A stretch of DNA of 64,000 nucleotides from Symsagittifera roscoffensis (taxonomy: Eukaryota > Xenacoelomorpha > Acoela > Convolutidae), in the NCBI RefSeq assembly GCF_963678635.1, contig NC_087062.1, positions 89,999,845 through 90,063,844 of the forward strand. Direction: 5' to 3'. The translations under genes were made by a program, and so were the position numbers. Shown piece after piece: positions 10,311 to 21,813 of this stretch (within the stretch, counting starts at the first letter, position 1; each line of letters opens with the position of its first letter). A model generated the notes under the pieces. It was not told the DNA's origin. It saw nothing but the letters and a program-made list of their open reading frames with translations, and did no database searches.

Positions 10311-12085
10311 TAAGTCTTAAAAATTATTTACTTCTTATTTAAAGAAGTAGAAGAAATAATTAAAAAGAAGGGAAGATCGCTCTCGGGTAACAAACTCAAT
10401 TGGGGAGAAAAAAAACAGGATGGGCTTTTAAAAAGGGAAAGTTCGTGTTCAAATTCCTAACGGAATAAAAAAAACTTATCTATTGATCCAGTTTTCTCCT
10501 ATTGGGTGGGTTAGTTCGTGTCTGTACGAAACATTCCCATACAAAACAGTCCAATACAAAACAGTTCGGAAAAGTATGAAAATGAACGAAAAAAAGGACT
10601 GTTTTGTATATGCACCGGGTTAGTTGTATCAAAAAAGTGCCAATCACAAAAGATTCTAGAATTACGAAATATTGTAAGGTATTGTTTTTTTCATTGTTGT
10701 AACTCGACTCGAAAGTTTGAAGATTTTTTTCTTGTTTTTGTCTACTTGAACTCATTTACACTTTTCCAAATTTACACTTAGATAGCTCAAACCATAAACC
10801 ATAATATTTTGGGCTCCATTTCCAATTTTGGGCCAAAGAAACGACCCAACATCGCCATTTCAATTAATTCGGATAAAGTTCAGGGTGTGGTCTAAAATTA
10901 GTGCAAAACTATGAGCAAATCTGTTCTCTTGTTCACGCCGAATCGTTTTAAGCAGGCCACCTAAATCGAATTTAAAAAATGCAGCATTAATATAGATTTG
11001 GTCTGCGTTGTCCTCTAACTCTCTTCTGAAAGAGCGAAGTCTCAGAAGGACAATAGCCTTGTTAATAAAATTAACCTAAATTAAGAAAACTGGTTTAAGT
11101 ATTTTGAAGTGACTGGACAATCTCCTCCAAATTAAGTTAAGGCAGAGATTGGGCTCTTTTCCAGTTTCCCACCACCTTATTGTTCGGAGAAATGTGAGGA
11201 ACTTTGTATTCAGGTGTGTTTTAGTTCTCTTTTTTCGAATTATATGTCATATTAAAGCCCTTTCAGTTCGTTTTAAAAGTTTTGAAAAATTTTTCTCATT
11301 GTCGAGAAAAACTGGTTTGAATTTTTGGATTTTTGGTCGAATTCCAGCTAATAGGGTTTTTCAAAATAGGGTTTGCTAGCTTGCAATATCTTATTAAGCT
11401 TAATTTAAGCAGTGGAAACTTGGTTCTACGCGAGTAAAATTAGTTTTTGAAATTTTTAGCGTCATTTTGGGAATCAAAATTATCCAAAAAAAGGTTCTTC
11501 TACGCTTTTTTCTCCGTTTTTCTAGTCATTTTCTACAGAAACTGTTTTCCATATGGCCTATTTGACTATGGTTGTCGAAAATATCTTCGTTTTGAATTTT
11601 TCGTTCAGAACTTACTATCACACCACACAGAATAAACGACACTTATTAAAAAAAATTGGTAGCGTGGCAATTTGCATGAAAGCAATATAAAAATCAGTTC
11701 ACTTGTAAAAATCGTTGATTTAGAAAATCATAAAATCACCAAAAATTCACTACGCAGGAAAATTAAAAAAAAAATCACTACGAGTTGTGCCAAAGTAAAA
11801 AATAAGTCGCATTTGTACCGAATTGCAATTCCTGAAACATTTAATTTTGAGTCGTATACCCGCTAAGGAGAATGGGCTTTTGGTTGCTGACGCCTAGTCA
11901 AAATCGACAGCAAGGATAAACTCGGATAGCTGATTCTATGCAAGTAGCGCAGAATATTCCGACCGCTTTCACCACTTGCGACATAACGCAAACATAAAAA
12001 AAACATAAGTAGGAAAATTATGTAAATAAAACTTGTTGAACCAAAATTTTTGTAGGTTTCTTTTAAAGCTAGAGGTACCTGTTGT
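10310..12085. other. Intron with degraded repeats
   Basis: Part of the 9.25-kb host intron. At 10430-10765 there is a partial R1 copy (TTATCTATTGATCCAGTTTT, AAAAGTGCCAATCA) interrupted by a CAAAACAGT-rich insert. From about 10770 to 12080 I see only AT-rich sequence with short homopolymers and no exon with suitable splice borders. Confidence 0.4.
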
Positions 12086-12086
12086 T

Positions 12087-12443
12087 TTTCAGGAAAAGTC
12101 TTAAAATTTGTTCAAGCTCAAGTTTACTAAGTTCGAGGTTTGTTTTTTGATTTCTTTTCAAGTTCACCTCATTTCCTTTGTAAGAAGGAAGGCAAGCTCC
12201 TCTATCGAAAAGCAAGAGTATAATGGAATTTAGTCATCAGATTGCCCTGCGGAATAAAAAATTTTACCTATTGATCCAGTTTTTTTTTCATTGTGGGTTA
12301 AATTATTTAAAAATGGTCAAACATAAGTTTTTGCGAAATTCGAACAGCTTTAAGGGCATATATGTTTTTTAAAGATCGCAAGTTGAAGTTTTTTTTCTGT
12401 TTCCTTGCGTTCATTACTCTTTTCCAATTGTCAGTTGGCTTTT
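12087..12443 (+). repeat. MITE-like repeat R1, 5'-truncated copy
   Basis: Starts within the TTTTTCAGGAAAAGTCTTAA block and runs through CCCTGCGGAATAAAAAATTT, TTGATCCAGTTTTT and the end TTGCGTTCATTACTCTTTTCC with TCAGTTGGC. Confidence 0.55.
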
Positions 12444-12584
12444 GTTTTTTTTAAAAATTTGTTATACTGATGCAGGATGGAATGGGTATTTTCAAAATTG
12501 GATTTTGCCCAAAAGCTTAATTATTTTTCTACTTAAGTAAGTTAAAATTTTTTGAGAAATTGGAATTTTCCAAAAGGCAATTAT

Positions 12585-13030
12585 TAAGAGTAATAAAAGT
12601 AGTCAGTATTGTTATATAGGTCTCGCTGAAAGTTTATTCACGCTCTCAATTTTGATTTTTCGCGGTGATTTCTTTTAAAGTTCAGTGCATTTCTATTGTT
12701 AAAAGGAAGGCAGACTCCACTATCGAATAGCAAAATTGTAAAGGTCACGAAAAACATGATCGACTTGTAATTTCGAAAATGGAAATTAATTATGAGATTT
12801 TCAGCGAAAAAAAGTTTTTTTTTCCTAATGATCCAGTTTTCTCAAATTGGGTTAATGTTAAGATACAAGTTTTAAAGTTAAAGAGCTTTAAGGACATCTA
12901 CTTTTTTTTCTTCGAAAGTCAAAAGTTGAAGATTTTTGAAAAAAGAAGTCCAGTTTTTTTATCAGTTTATTTGCGTGTCAGTTGGCTTTGCGTGTCAGTT
13001 GGCTCTTTTTCAACTGTCAGTTGGCTTTGT
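12585..13030 (+). repeat. MITE-like repeat R1, near-complete copy
   Basis: Begins AAGAGTAATAAAAGTAGTCAG and includes the TATATAGGTCTCG block, AGGAAGGCAGACTCCACTATC, AAAACATGATCGACTTGTAA and TGATCCAGTTTTCTCAAATT. It ends in repeated GTCAGTTGGCT units. The terminal TTGCGTTCATT has been altered to a tandem CGTGTCAGTTGGCTTTG. Confidence 0.55.
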
Positions 13031-13089
13031 TTTTTCTTACAAAATTTAAGTCGTTCGATTTATCCATAACTTTTTTCTCAAGTAGGCAC

Positions 13090-13500
13090 CGCTGATGCAC
13101 GAAAAGTTCTCGCTACCGGTTAATTCAACTGAACCCTTCATCTCAGATTTGATAGGGTTGTTTTTAAGAAAAGTGAAAAAGTTTCTAAAAACGGTCAAAA
13201 ATTCGAGTTTCCGAAATCCAAATTTTTCGTGGCCTCTTAAGCAGAAGTTTTCAAAACCAGTTTTCACGATTGAACACTTCGCCGAAGGTCCGGCAGGGCA
13301 GTTTTCGAGAAAATCCAAAGGTTTCCAAAAAGCCAAAGGTTTCCAAAAAGCCATAAGTTTCCAAATTGGGCGTAGCCGCTGATAACCTGTTGTTCAATAA
13401 CATGTTGTTTCGATTAAACATTTGATATCAGATTTTGCAGAATAGTTATCGAGAACGGTCAACAAATCAAATTTTTGTCTTCTCCGAGAATCATAGCTTT
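13090..13500 (-). repeat. Reverse-oriented copies of repeat R2
   Basis: Shows the inverse of the R2 unit: AAAAACGGTCAAAAATTCGA, GGCCTCTTAAGC and AGGTTTCCAAAAAGCC (twice in tandem). Composition and order match the reverse of the array at 19.44-20.15 kb. Confidence 0.4.
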
Positions 13501-13745
13501 TTTGAAAATTAAATTTAAAAGAAATAAATTAATACCCATTTTTCTTTTCAATAACTTTTATTTTCACTTTTTTCATGAAAAATAACCTTGAATGAGACAT
13601 TGGACAGCATTGTTTTAAATCGAGGTTCTTTTGTGCACAATTTCAGTAGTACTAAACTATTGCAAAGTTTCAAAAATGGGACAGAGGAGAAAGCGATACT
13701 GGGTGAGCGATCGAAATCCATTGGTTGACATCTATTGCTTTGCAG

Positions 13746-14101
13746 GTTCCGAGACATAAGCCGAACACAGCAGTCTAGAATCCAGACCTGTTTCCGTAAT
13801 GTTGCCGAGGCAGCCTGGGGTTGGTTCCTGACCGTGCAACAGACGGAGGGCATGGACTCCACGGCATCGACAGATGACCGACTCATCTACACGTTCAATC
13901 GCAACAACCAATTTGATGGAAACACGAACGACAACAACAACAATAATAATGATAATTTCAACAACTACGATGACTTCTACAATGATCCTAACAACATCGA
14001 GACCAATGACAACATAGAAGATGATACTTACAATGGCAATGATCAGTATCCAGATGTTTACACGAGTAACAACAGGCACCGAAGGCAGTCCATCACCCGA
14101 C
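13746..14101 (+). CDS. Mesothelin/otoancorin-like repeat protein, window exon 3
   Basis: About 119 codons after TTTGCAG; the first base completes the codon left by exon 2. The N-terminal 40 residues are ordinary globular sequence with a tryptophan pair. From about residue 60 the exon encodes an Asn/Asp-rich low-complexity stretch with many NNN and DN pairs, ending in RHRRQS, a furin-type R-x-R-R site. Mesothelin-family precursors are known to be cut by furin, so a processing site here is plausible, though inferred. The donor is GTGAGA after ACCCGAC, leaving one base. The low-complexity segment is probably a flexible linker between repeat domains. Confidence 0.6.
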
Positions 14102-14529
14102 GTGAGACTTTTTGTGTAATTCTTGAGTGGCAGCTGAATAGCCATTAGAAGTGAATAGATCACTTAAAAGGATTCTCATCACATTTGCGAGCGTAGTGAA
14201 GTAGTACGACTTATTTTTTTCCGACCTTAGTCGCAAATATTTGATCCGCTTTTGGGGCACCTTGCCATTTTTTGATAGAATGTGCTTTTAGATTTGGAGA
14301 GTAATAAACTAACACAGCATTTTTAATTCATGAACCGAAAAAAGCAAAAGCTATTTGTTTCAAACAAAAGTACAATAATAAAAACTCGATTTCAGAAAAT
14401 CTTATATATTAAATGAAAGTCGGAATGCGCTGTAGACGCAATGTTTAACTGAGCGCAATGTTTCAGCTTTGGCGAATGCAACGTTTCATACATAGTTTCA
14501 TACATAGCTTGGATAGACTTAAAAAATTT

Positions 14530-16170
14530 TAAGCATTTGGCAAAGCGATTGGGTCAATGAACTTGAAACATTTCAAAGTTTCAGAGCTGGAAAAGCTTGC
14601 TTAGAAAAACTTAAATTTATCGCAAACTGATTTGCTTTGTGAAATGACTTAAAATGTTTCAAGGTATCATAGCTCAAATAGCTTACTTAGAACAACTTTA
14701 GTTTTTGCGAATTGGTTTTGTGAATAAAGTAACTTGAAATATTTCAAAATTTCAGAGCTTGAGGTTCTTTTCAGAGCCTGAGGTTTTTGCTTACAAAAGC
14801 TTGAGTTTTTTTTGCAAAACGATTAGGTTAATGAAATAACTTGAATGCTTCAAAATTTCATTGCTTAGAAAATCGTTAGTTTTTTGTGAACTGATGCGGT
14901 CATTGAAGTATTTTAAAGTTTCACGGGTGGAGAAGCTTGCTTCGAAAAACATAAACTTTTTACGAACCGATTCACTCTAAAAAATAACTTGAATAGTTTC
15001 ATATCTTGAATTGTTTGCTTCAGAAAATTTTGACTTTTCGCGAATTAGTTCACTTCATAAAACAACTTGAAATGTCTCAAGTTTTTATAGTTTGAATAGT
15101 ATTCTCAGGAAAACTAACTTTTCACAAAGCAATTCGGTGTAATATATAACTCGATATCTTTCAAGTTTTCATAGCTTGAAGTTTTTGGCAAATCGAATCG
15201 GTCTATAAAGTAACTTCTAAAATGTCATAGCTTGAATAGTTTTCTTAGTTTTTTGCGAATTGATTCGATCTATGAACTCATTTGAATTATTTCATCTCTT
15301 GAATAGCTTGCTTAGAGAAACTCAACTTTTCGCGAAGCGATTCGCTCTGTGAAATAACTTAACGCTTTGAAGCTAAGTTTGCTTCCTTAGAAAAATAATG
15401 TTTTTTTCTTCTAATAAATTCGATGTATGAAAGAGTTTAGAAATATTTCAAACTTTCATAGCTGGGATAAGAGAAACTTGAACTTTCCCGCGCGGATTTA
15501 CTCTTTGAAATCATTTGAAATAGTTCAACGTTCCATCAATTGAATTGCTTGCTTCAATATCGAATTTAAAACGTTTTGCCATCCGATTAGCTCGAATAGC
15601 TTGCTTTGAAGCAGATTTTTACTATTTTGTTCCAAAAATAACTTGAAAAATAATTTGCTTAGAATAACTTAAAATTTTTTGGCATCCGATTCGCTTCATG
15701 AATTTGCTTGAAATATTTGAAAATTTCATAACTAAAAGCTTGCTTAGAGAAACTTTACTTCTTATCATCCGATTAGCTCTATAAAATAATTTAAAATGTT
15801 TCAAATTATCATAGCTTGTAGGGCTTCAATCGAAAAACGATTCGGTGTGAGAAAGGCAGTTATTTTTTAGCTGAAAGCTTCTTAGCTGGAATAGCTTGCT
15901 TAGAAAAACTTAACGTCGCCATCCGATTCGCTCTAAGAAGTAACTTGAAATATTTCAAAGTTTTCATCGAATAAACAGCCTGCTCAGAGAAATTTTCACA
16001 AACTGTTTCGCTCCATTATATGATTTGAAATATTTTCGTAGCTGGAATAGCTTGCTGAGAAAGTCTTGAACTTATCGCAAACTGATTCGGTCTAGCATAT
16101 AATTTGAAATTATTTAAGTTTATTTGCTTGAATAGCTCGATCAGAACTACAATTTATGTTTTGCGAGCTG
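14530..16170 (+). repeat. Degenerate tandem array, ~70-90-bp unit, ~20 copies
   Basis: Units follow the pattern ATAGCTTGCTTAGAAAAACT, TTTTCGCGAA.CGATTCG, CTCTATGAAATAACTTGAAA and ATTTCAAAGTTTCATAGCTTG. The AGCTTGCTTAG word or a variant recurs near 14592, 14680, 14861, 14936, 15018, 15304, 15543, 15596, 15652, 15735, 15893, 15974 and 16045. Units are diverged, so this is an old intronic minisatellite. It fills most of the intron between window exons 3 and 4. Confidence 0.75.
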
Positions 16171-16349
16171 ATAAATCATTGGAGACGGGCTTGCTAGTTT
16201 CCAACTCAATATATCTCACAGTTTCTATAACATACAAAATTGGGTCGATTTGTATTTGGTGCCACTTAAGCAGCATCGCATGGGCAATTTATTAGCATAT
16301 GTAGCTGCTTTATTTGTGGATTTTGTTAGTGAATTGTCAGTTAGTGAAT

Positions 16350-16545
16350 TGGCCGTGGCGCAGATGCGAGGGGAGGGGGCTCTTAATCTTCGGGTCGTTG
16401 AATCGAATCCGGGACAGCAGAAGTTTTAATTTTCATGTCTTATGCTGATCTATTCTTTTCTTATTTCACTCTATAAAGCTGTTTTTTTTTAAAATTATTT
16501 TCTCGGTAGTGTTTGCGAAGCGCAGCTTCGCCTCTGTTTTAATAG
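16350..16545 (+). repeat. tRNA-like head plus hairpin tail (SINE-like)
   Basis: GGCCGTGGCGCAGATGCGAG resembles an A-box region and GTCGTTGAATCGAATCCGGG a B box. Downstream are GTGTTTGCGAAGCGCAGC and TTCGCCTCTGT, the same hairpin tail as at 2419-2540. Confidence 0.45.
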
Positions 16546-16681
16546 ATGTTTTCCTAAAAATCCTGTTGAAGCAATTATTGCGCAGGTTGGTTATTCACAT
16601 AGTAAGAAAAAAATGTATTAATTGATTTTTTTCTTACAATTATTCAGCGAGAACAAAGATTCAAATTAATCTGATGTTTAG

Positions 16682-16866
16682 TCAACCGCGAGCAATCAAT
16701 TTCGTGCTCTGCTATCCACGTGCTCAACGGAGGATCCATGATCTTCCTGCTGAACCAGCTGGAGAGGATTGAGCCACAAGAGATAGCTAGGTGTGTGGAC
16801 TACTGGGGCTACAACTTCAACACAACCAGAGAGCAGAGGAGACTTATCAAAGACCGAGTTGAAAGT
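16682..16866 (+). CDS. Mesothelin/otoancorin-like repeat protein, window exon 4
   Basis: Sixty-two codons. The acceptor ATGTTTAG is followed by two bases that complete the codon begun in exon 3; the end is phase 0 before a GTGAGT donor. The protein contains a small hydrophobic helix (GGSMIFLLNQLERI) followed by a polar segment with an N-linked sequon (NTT). It continues the helical-repeat style of the other exons but has no decisive motif of its own; its place rests on phase and strand agreement with exons on both sides. Confidence 0.55.
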
Positions 16867-16902
16867 GTGAGTAAATGTGAATCTTAGCAAGACTTCTTTT
16901 CA

Positions 16903-17272
16903 GAGATGATGAACGTAGTTCAGACTCTTATATAGGTCGCCATGATTTTTTTTGTCTTTTATTCATAAAAAGTCTCAAGTTTATTTTTCGCGATTTGACT
17001 TTTGATTTTTTTAAGTTCAGTTCATTTCATTTGTTAAAAGGAAGGCAAACTCCACTATCGAACAGCGAAAGTGTAAAGGTCTTGAAAAACATGATCCCAG
17101 CGAAATAAAAATTTTACTTACTGATCCAGTTTTTTCAAATTGGGCTAATTTTTTTTATCAAAAACTTGTATATCATCAATTGTAGAATTTCGAAGAGCTG
17201 TAAGTGCATCTATTTTTTTTCTGTTTGTTTTGCGTTCGTTGACTCTTTTCCGACGGTCTGTTGGCTATGTTT
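16903..17272 (+). repeat. MITE-like repeat R1 copy
   Basis: Opens GATGATGAACGTAGTTCAGA then CTTATATAGGTCGCC, contains AGGAAGGCAAACTCCACTAT and CTGATCCAGTTTTTTCAAAT, and ends TTGCGTTCGTTGACTCTTTT with GGTCTGTTGGC. Lies 37 bp after the exon 4 donor. Confidence 0.6.
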
Positions 17273-17564
17273 AACACAGGAGCGTGCGAAAATCTCATGT
17301 CTGTTTTTATGCAGCGTCACGTGATCTTAGAAAAAGCGAAGTGTACATTTGTGATAATTCTTCTACAGAAGATACTGTTTGAAATGTAAAATATTTTAGT
17401 TTATTGAAATAAAGTATAAATGTAATAATTACTATTTACCCAGTGGGGGGTTGTGTGGTTGTACGATGCAACTTTTTATTTGGCTGCATTGTCAAAGTAA
17501 TACCATGTGTTTTGACATTTGATTTGGAATGAGTTGACACAGTTGATGCGTTCTAATGGGCATG

Positions 17565-17905
17565 AACAATTTGAATACTCTTATATATGTTTTGGTGATT
17601 TTCTTTGTTTGTTTTTTTTTAGGAAAAAATCTTGAAATTTGATCAAGCTTAATTTGGTTTTTCGCGTTTTGACTTTTAATTGCTTTTTAAGTTCTCTTCA
17701 TTTCAAGGCAATCTCAACTTCATTTGAAATGAAGTGAACTTACCTCCAAGGCGAACTCCGTTTCAAGGATAACTCCAACTTCACTTAGCTTCAAGGCAAA
17801 CAACTATCAAACAGCAAAAGTGTAAAAAACGTGATTGACATCTAGTTTTCAAAGTGGATTTAAACTTTCAGAAATCCCAGCGAATTATTAATCCAGTTTT
17901 TTCAA
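17565..17905 (+). repeat. MITE-like repeat R1, 3'-truncated copy
   Basis: Contains ATACTCTTATATATGTTTTG, AAAAATCTTGAAATTTGATC, AACTATCAAACAGCAAAAGT and ATCCAGTTTTTTCAAATTGG. The AAGGCAA..CTCCAACTTCA portion is duplicated in tandem. It passes directly into an R5 block. Confidence 0.5.
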
Positions 17906-17919
17906 ATTGGCTCAATGTT

Positions 17920-18185
17920 GTTACCCTTGCGATAAGCAAGAGTATTGCAATCGGGTACAAGGCTTTTTTCACCGTAAATAACTTTGTTCACATGACTCAC
18001 CTTGACTACTGTTGGTACCTTGGTTTAAGTTTCTTAGTGTCTCATGCACACTGCCTAGAGGTAATTATTACGCCTGGGACGTCAAAAGCTCTGGGTTTGA
18101 ATTTGATCAGGATCTGTTCTTTTTTTAAACGGAAATTTTCTGTTTTAATTAAAATTGTCGGCTTAATATTTGTCTGCTGAGCTGC
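17920..18185 (+). repeat. Interspersed repeat R5, copy 2
   Basis: Pairs with 6165-6430 over its length: GCGATAAGCAAGAGTATTGC, CGTAAATAACTTTGTTCACA, TGACTCACCTTGACTACTG, AAACGGAAATTTTCTGTTTT and TTGTCGGCTTA. No ORF. Confidence 0.45.
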
Positions 18186-18478
18186 CTGATCTAAGTATCA
18201 TTTATTTTTGCTGTAAACAATTTTCATTGTAGTTGATTCCAGTGTTTTAGCATTTAAAAAATCCAGTCGAATCGAGATTTGATTTTTACATTGATTGTAA
18301 TTTTACCAACTCGATTTGTTGAATTTTCGTTTTTTTTTTAGTTTCGTCTTTTTTTTCGGCTTAACTGTTTTTTTTTATAGATCAAATTAGTGACCAAGTG
18401 TATCGAACAAATTTTTGTGTAAGTGAGTATATTCTGAGGGGAATAGAGGACTCAATGTTTTCTCAAATTCAAACAACC

Positions 18479-18546
18479 ATCTGGTGTAGAGGTAATACAT
18501 TTGCTTGAGACTGCAAAGGTTTGTGATCGAATCCGGTCGTGACCTG
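18479..18546 (+). repeat. tRNA-like sequence
   Basis: TCTGGTGTAGAGGTAATACA fits an A box and GGTTTGTGATCGAATCCGG a B box, with a T-run after GACCTG that could end Pol III transcription. The arms do not close into a convincing cloverleaf, so I call it a SINE-type head. Confidence 0.4.
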
Positions 18547-19439
18547 TTTTTTTTTGTAACTAGTCTTTGCGTAGCCCGACTTTTTGAAGGCTCTTCTTTT
18601 TTTTTCAAATTGCTCTAAAATTCATGCTCGAGACCGCAAAGCCTGGGAATTAGATTACAGTCGAGACCTTGGTTTTTTGCTAATTTAAATTATTGTCTGT
18701 CTGCTATTTTTTGTCGGCTTAATTCCGCTGAATGGACTTTTTTTTAAAAGAAGTCGGCTGCTTCCTATCATTCTGAGAGCTCCTTGTATAGTTTTCAATG
18801 GTACAGGCAATTTTTTTGGAAAGTTTTTATGGCAACTTTTTTATTATTTTTTTTTTTTTCAATTTATTTTCCGTTTGGTGTTATAATCATAGTCATTCTT
18901 TTTTTTGTATCGCAAGTGGTGAGAAGCTCAGCTTCGCCTGTGTCAAAAATTTGTGAAACAAAAATTGTTCTTGAAATTGTAAGAGCTTCGAGGCCTTTTT
19001 TGTTGAAATTACAAAATCGAATTTTTTCAAAAACAAGTCAGTGTTATGTTTCTTTGCATTCAATACTCCAACCGTCAGTTGGCTGTTTTGAAGTGTTAAT
19101 GAGCGCAGTTAATCTACAGGCGTGAAGCATGGTTACCCTACTCTTGAAAAAATTGCCCATTGGCGGCGCTTTCCGATGTATCGTGCAGATAATTAGACTC
19201 TAAAAGACAAAATTCCTGTTTGATAAAAACAGGTATTATGAAAATGTCATTGGGGTCGGGATTTTTTATTCATTTTTTTGAGACGCTTTGGAAGATTTTC
19301 GTTTTTATCAAAACTATTTTCCCGATTTTGCTACCAATGGGAAAACGCCCACTACCCTATGTGTCTGCATAATTCCTAATATATTTTTTTACCTTACACC
19401 ACTTCCTACAGCCTTCGAAAAAGTGGGTGGGCGGAATTG

Positions 19440-20150
19440 TTGACCCAAATTTTTGGGTTATTTTACATTTTCTCAAAATTGTACGTCCAAATCTGAGGTT
19501 CTGGGTTCAACGGATAGAGCAGTTGTGGGAAGCTCTCCCGCATAAGCTGCTAGGTCCAAATTTTTTCACACAAAAATTTATGGCCCTCAGAAACGTCGAA
19601 TTTTCGATTTTTTGTACGTTTTTCGAGCTTTTTGACTTTTCTCAAAAATTACCATCTCAAATCTGAGATTTTGGTTTCAATAGGCACGACGGGTTGTGAG
19701 AAGCTCCCCTGCACAAGCGGTTACTGCAAAATTTTTTCTACACAAAAGTTATGACTCTCTGTAAAATCGAGTTTTTGACTGTTTTTTGTAACTTTTTGGC
19801 TATCTCAAAAACTACCCTCCCGAGTCTGAGATTTTATTTTCATTTTGAAGAACGGGTTTTGGGAAGTTCCACTGCTTAAAGCGGTTACGCCCAATTGTTT
19901 TTTAACACAAATAGTTCTGACCCTCGGAAAAGTCATTTTTTCGATTTTTTGACTGTTTTTTTGAAACTTTTTAACTATCTCAAAAACTACCCTCGCGAAT
20001 CTGAGTTTTTGCTTTCTGTCAAAAATACGGGCTGTGAGAAGCTCCGTTGCATAAGCAGCTACGCGCAGAAATTTTTTACACAAAAAGATATGGCACTCGG
20101 AAAAGTTTTTGATTTTTTGACCGTTTCTTGTTTTTTAACGCAAGTGGCGC
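19440..20150 (+). repeat. Tandem array R2, ~160-170-bp unit, at least four copies
   Basis: Each unit reads roughly CTCAAAAACTACCCTC, AATCTGAGATTTT, GGTTGTGAGAAGCTCCCCTG, CATAAGCGGCTACGC, ATTTTTTACACAAAAAGTTA, TGGCCCTCGGAAAA and TTTTGACTGTTTTTTG. Unit starts lie near 19465, 19635, 19800 and 19975. It is bracketed by AAGTGG..AGAAGCTCAGCTTCG (18915) and GTGGCGCGAAACTCAGCTTC (20144), relatives of the hairpin tail at 2419-2540. Non-coding. Confidence 0.65.
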
Positions 20151-20559
20151 GAAACTCAGCTTCGCCTCAGTGTTAAAAATTTAATATCCTTGGAAATGAC
20201 ATAATCATTGCAACTGACAAACTTGTAACTATTCTACATTTTTAAAATTATTCACTTTTTCTGTGAAATGGCTGAGAAAATTGATTTTCAAATTCGAACA
20301 TAAAAAAAGTACATGAAGTACATCAGCCTATTTAAAATTGTTATAATGAGTTAATTGATTTATGAAGGTTTGGAAAGGCTCTAAAAACACCAAAAAAATG
20401 TTTGTCATTATACAGGTTTTTGAAAATCACTGATATTTTTTTCCTAGCGATTTTTGAGTTTTCGAGTTGCAGGACCAACTTGGAGGCCATCGGTCTCCAA
20501 TCACTATAATTTTAAGAAGAAACCTTTGAAACTTTTGCAAAGTAGAAAACCAAATTTAA

Positions 20560-21010
20560 ACACTTCTTGTTACTGAAAAACGAAGAACAAAGTGTTTGCC
20601 ATTCAATGTTGATAATGAAAATTGAAAATACTATGATCTTGATTTTTGTGAGTGACCCTAATCAATCAGTAACCTACTCTGCAGATGTCGTATCTGATTT
20701 CTTAAAGGTTTTTTTAATGAGCGGGAAAAATGTAGTGTCAAAATTGCTTTTATTTGAAGCTCCGCTGCTTATGCGGCTAAGCCCAGATATTTTTCACAAA
20801 AAGAAATAGCCCTTGGAAAAAAAACAAATTTTCGTTTTTTGAATTTTCTCGAAGGTTATCCTGCAAAATCGAAATCAAAAAAATTCACTCCTAGTTATTT
20901 TATAAGAGAACCAAGGTTTTAGGTGAAGCCAGTTTTTGAAGTTACCTTTTTCCTGCATCAGTACAAAAAATCCAAAAGTTATCAAACAGGTATTTCCAGC
21001 TTTAGCTGGC
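20560..21010 (+). repeat. Diverged R2 units
   Basis: CTCCGCTGCTTATGCGGCTA, TTTTTCACAAAAAGAAATAG and the TTAGCTGGCC..TAGTTT block at 21000 match R2 and the end of the copy at 3250. The order is kept but spacing is irregular. Confidence 0.35.
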
Positions 21011-21094
21011 CTCTAGTTTTTATTTGGGCCAATGTTAGGGGGCTGTAAAGGGAAGGATTTCAAATTTCGAAACAATCAATTTTCTGGTTCAAAG

Positions 21095-21260
21095 TCCGCT
21101 TGCCTTGCTTACGGCGCATATTCAAAATACGAATGCTAAACGTTTTCTGTTCGTGCACATATATGAAAATTTTGTTCTTATTAATTGTGAGCAGTTGCCA
21201 ATTTTTCGCTTATCTAACATTTTTAAGCGTTTCTGGGGCATTTGGTAAAAGACTTGCAGT
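21095..21260 (+). repeat. Interspersed repeat R7, copy 1
   Basis: Matches 23925-24075: TTACGGCGCATATTCAAAA, a TTTTCTGTTCGTG..ATAT block, GAGCAGTTGCCAATTTTTCG and GGGGCATTTGGTAAA. Function and family unknown. Confidence 0.45.
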
Positions 21261-21361
21261 GCCAATAAACAAAAAGAATTTAAACTTGTTCAGGTTGTGT
21301 TATTTTTTCCAAATATTATAAATTCATGAATTCTGGAGTTATATGAGCTTTCGACTATTTA

Positions 21362-21528
21362 TACGAGTCATGATTGTAGTTAATACTCTCATTTGTCGTG
21401 GTGATTTTTTTTGTTTTTTTTTTTCAGGAAAAAACTGAAAATTTGTTCACGGCAGTTTGATTTTTCGTTCTTTGACTTTTGATTTCTTATGTTCATGACT
21501 TTTTTACAACTGTCTGTTGGCTATTTTT
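21362..21528 (+). repeat. MITE-like repeat R1, internally deleted copy
   Basis: Has the left part (ATTGTAGTTAATACTCTC, CAGGAAAAAACTGAAAATTT, TTTTTCGTTCTTTGACTTTT) joined to the right end (TTTTTACAACTGTCTGTTGG), skipping the middle. Confidence 0.5.
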
Positions 21529-21813
21529 AGTTCATCAGTTGATGCGAGAAAAGCAGTTTGTTCCATACAACAGTGCACAAAAAACTCCATTTCAGAAATT
21601 TTCCAACTCAGTATGTTTTGAGAAATTGTTGAAGTTTGAAATGCATATATTATACAAAATTTGGCTCTACGTTTTCCAATTTATTGCATGCAAAGTTTTT
21701 TGCCTTTCAAAGCTCCTGATTCTTTTGACGCGTTTTCGATTCTGTACGCAAAGCTGCTGCTTCGCCTCAGTGTTAAATATTGTATAGTTTTTGAAGTGAT
21801 GCTGTGATTTCAG

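Noticed and set aside
13732-14163. 143-codon minus-strand ORF rich in Val and Ile
   Set aside because: Antisense of the Asn/Asp codon run in host exon 3 (AAC/AAT read backwards gives Val/Ile); the plus strand has matching splice borders and phase.
14530-16170. CRISPR-like array
   Set aside because: Repeats are diverged along their whole length, there are no constant repeats with unique spacers, and the context is a eukaryotic intron.
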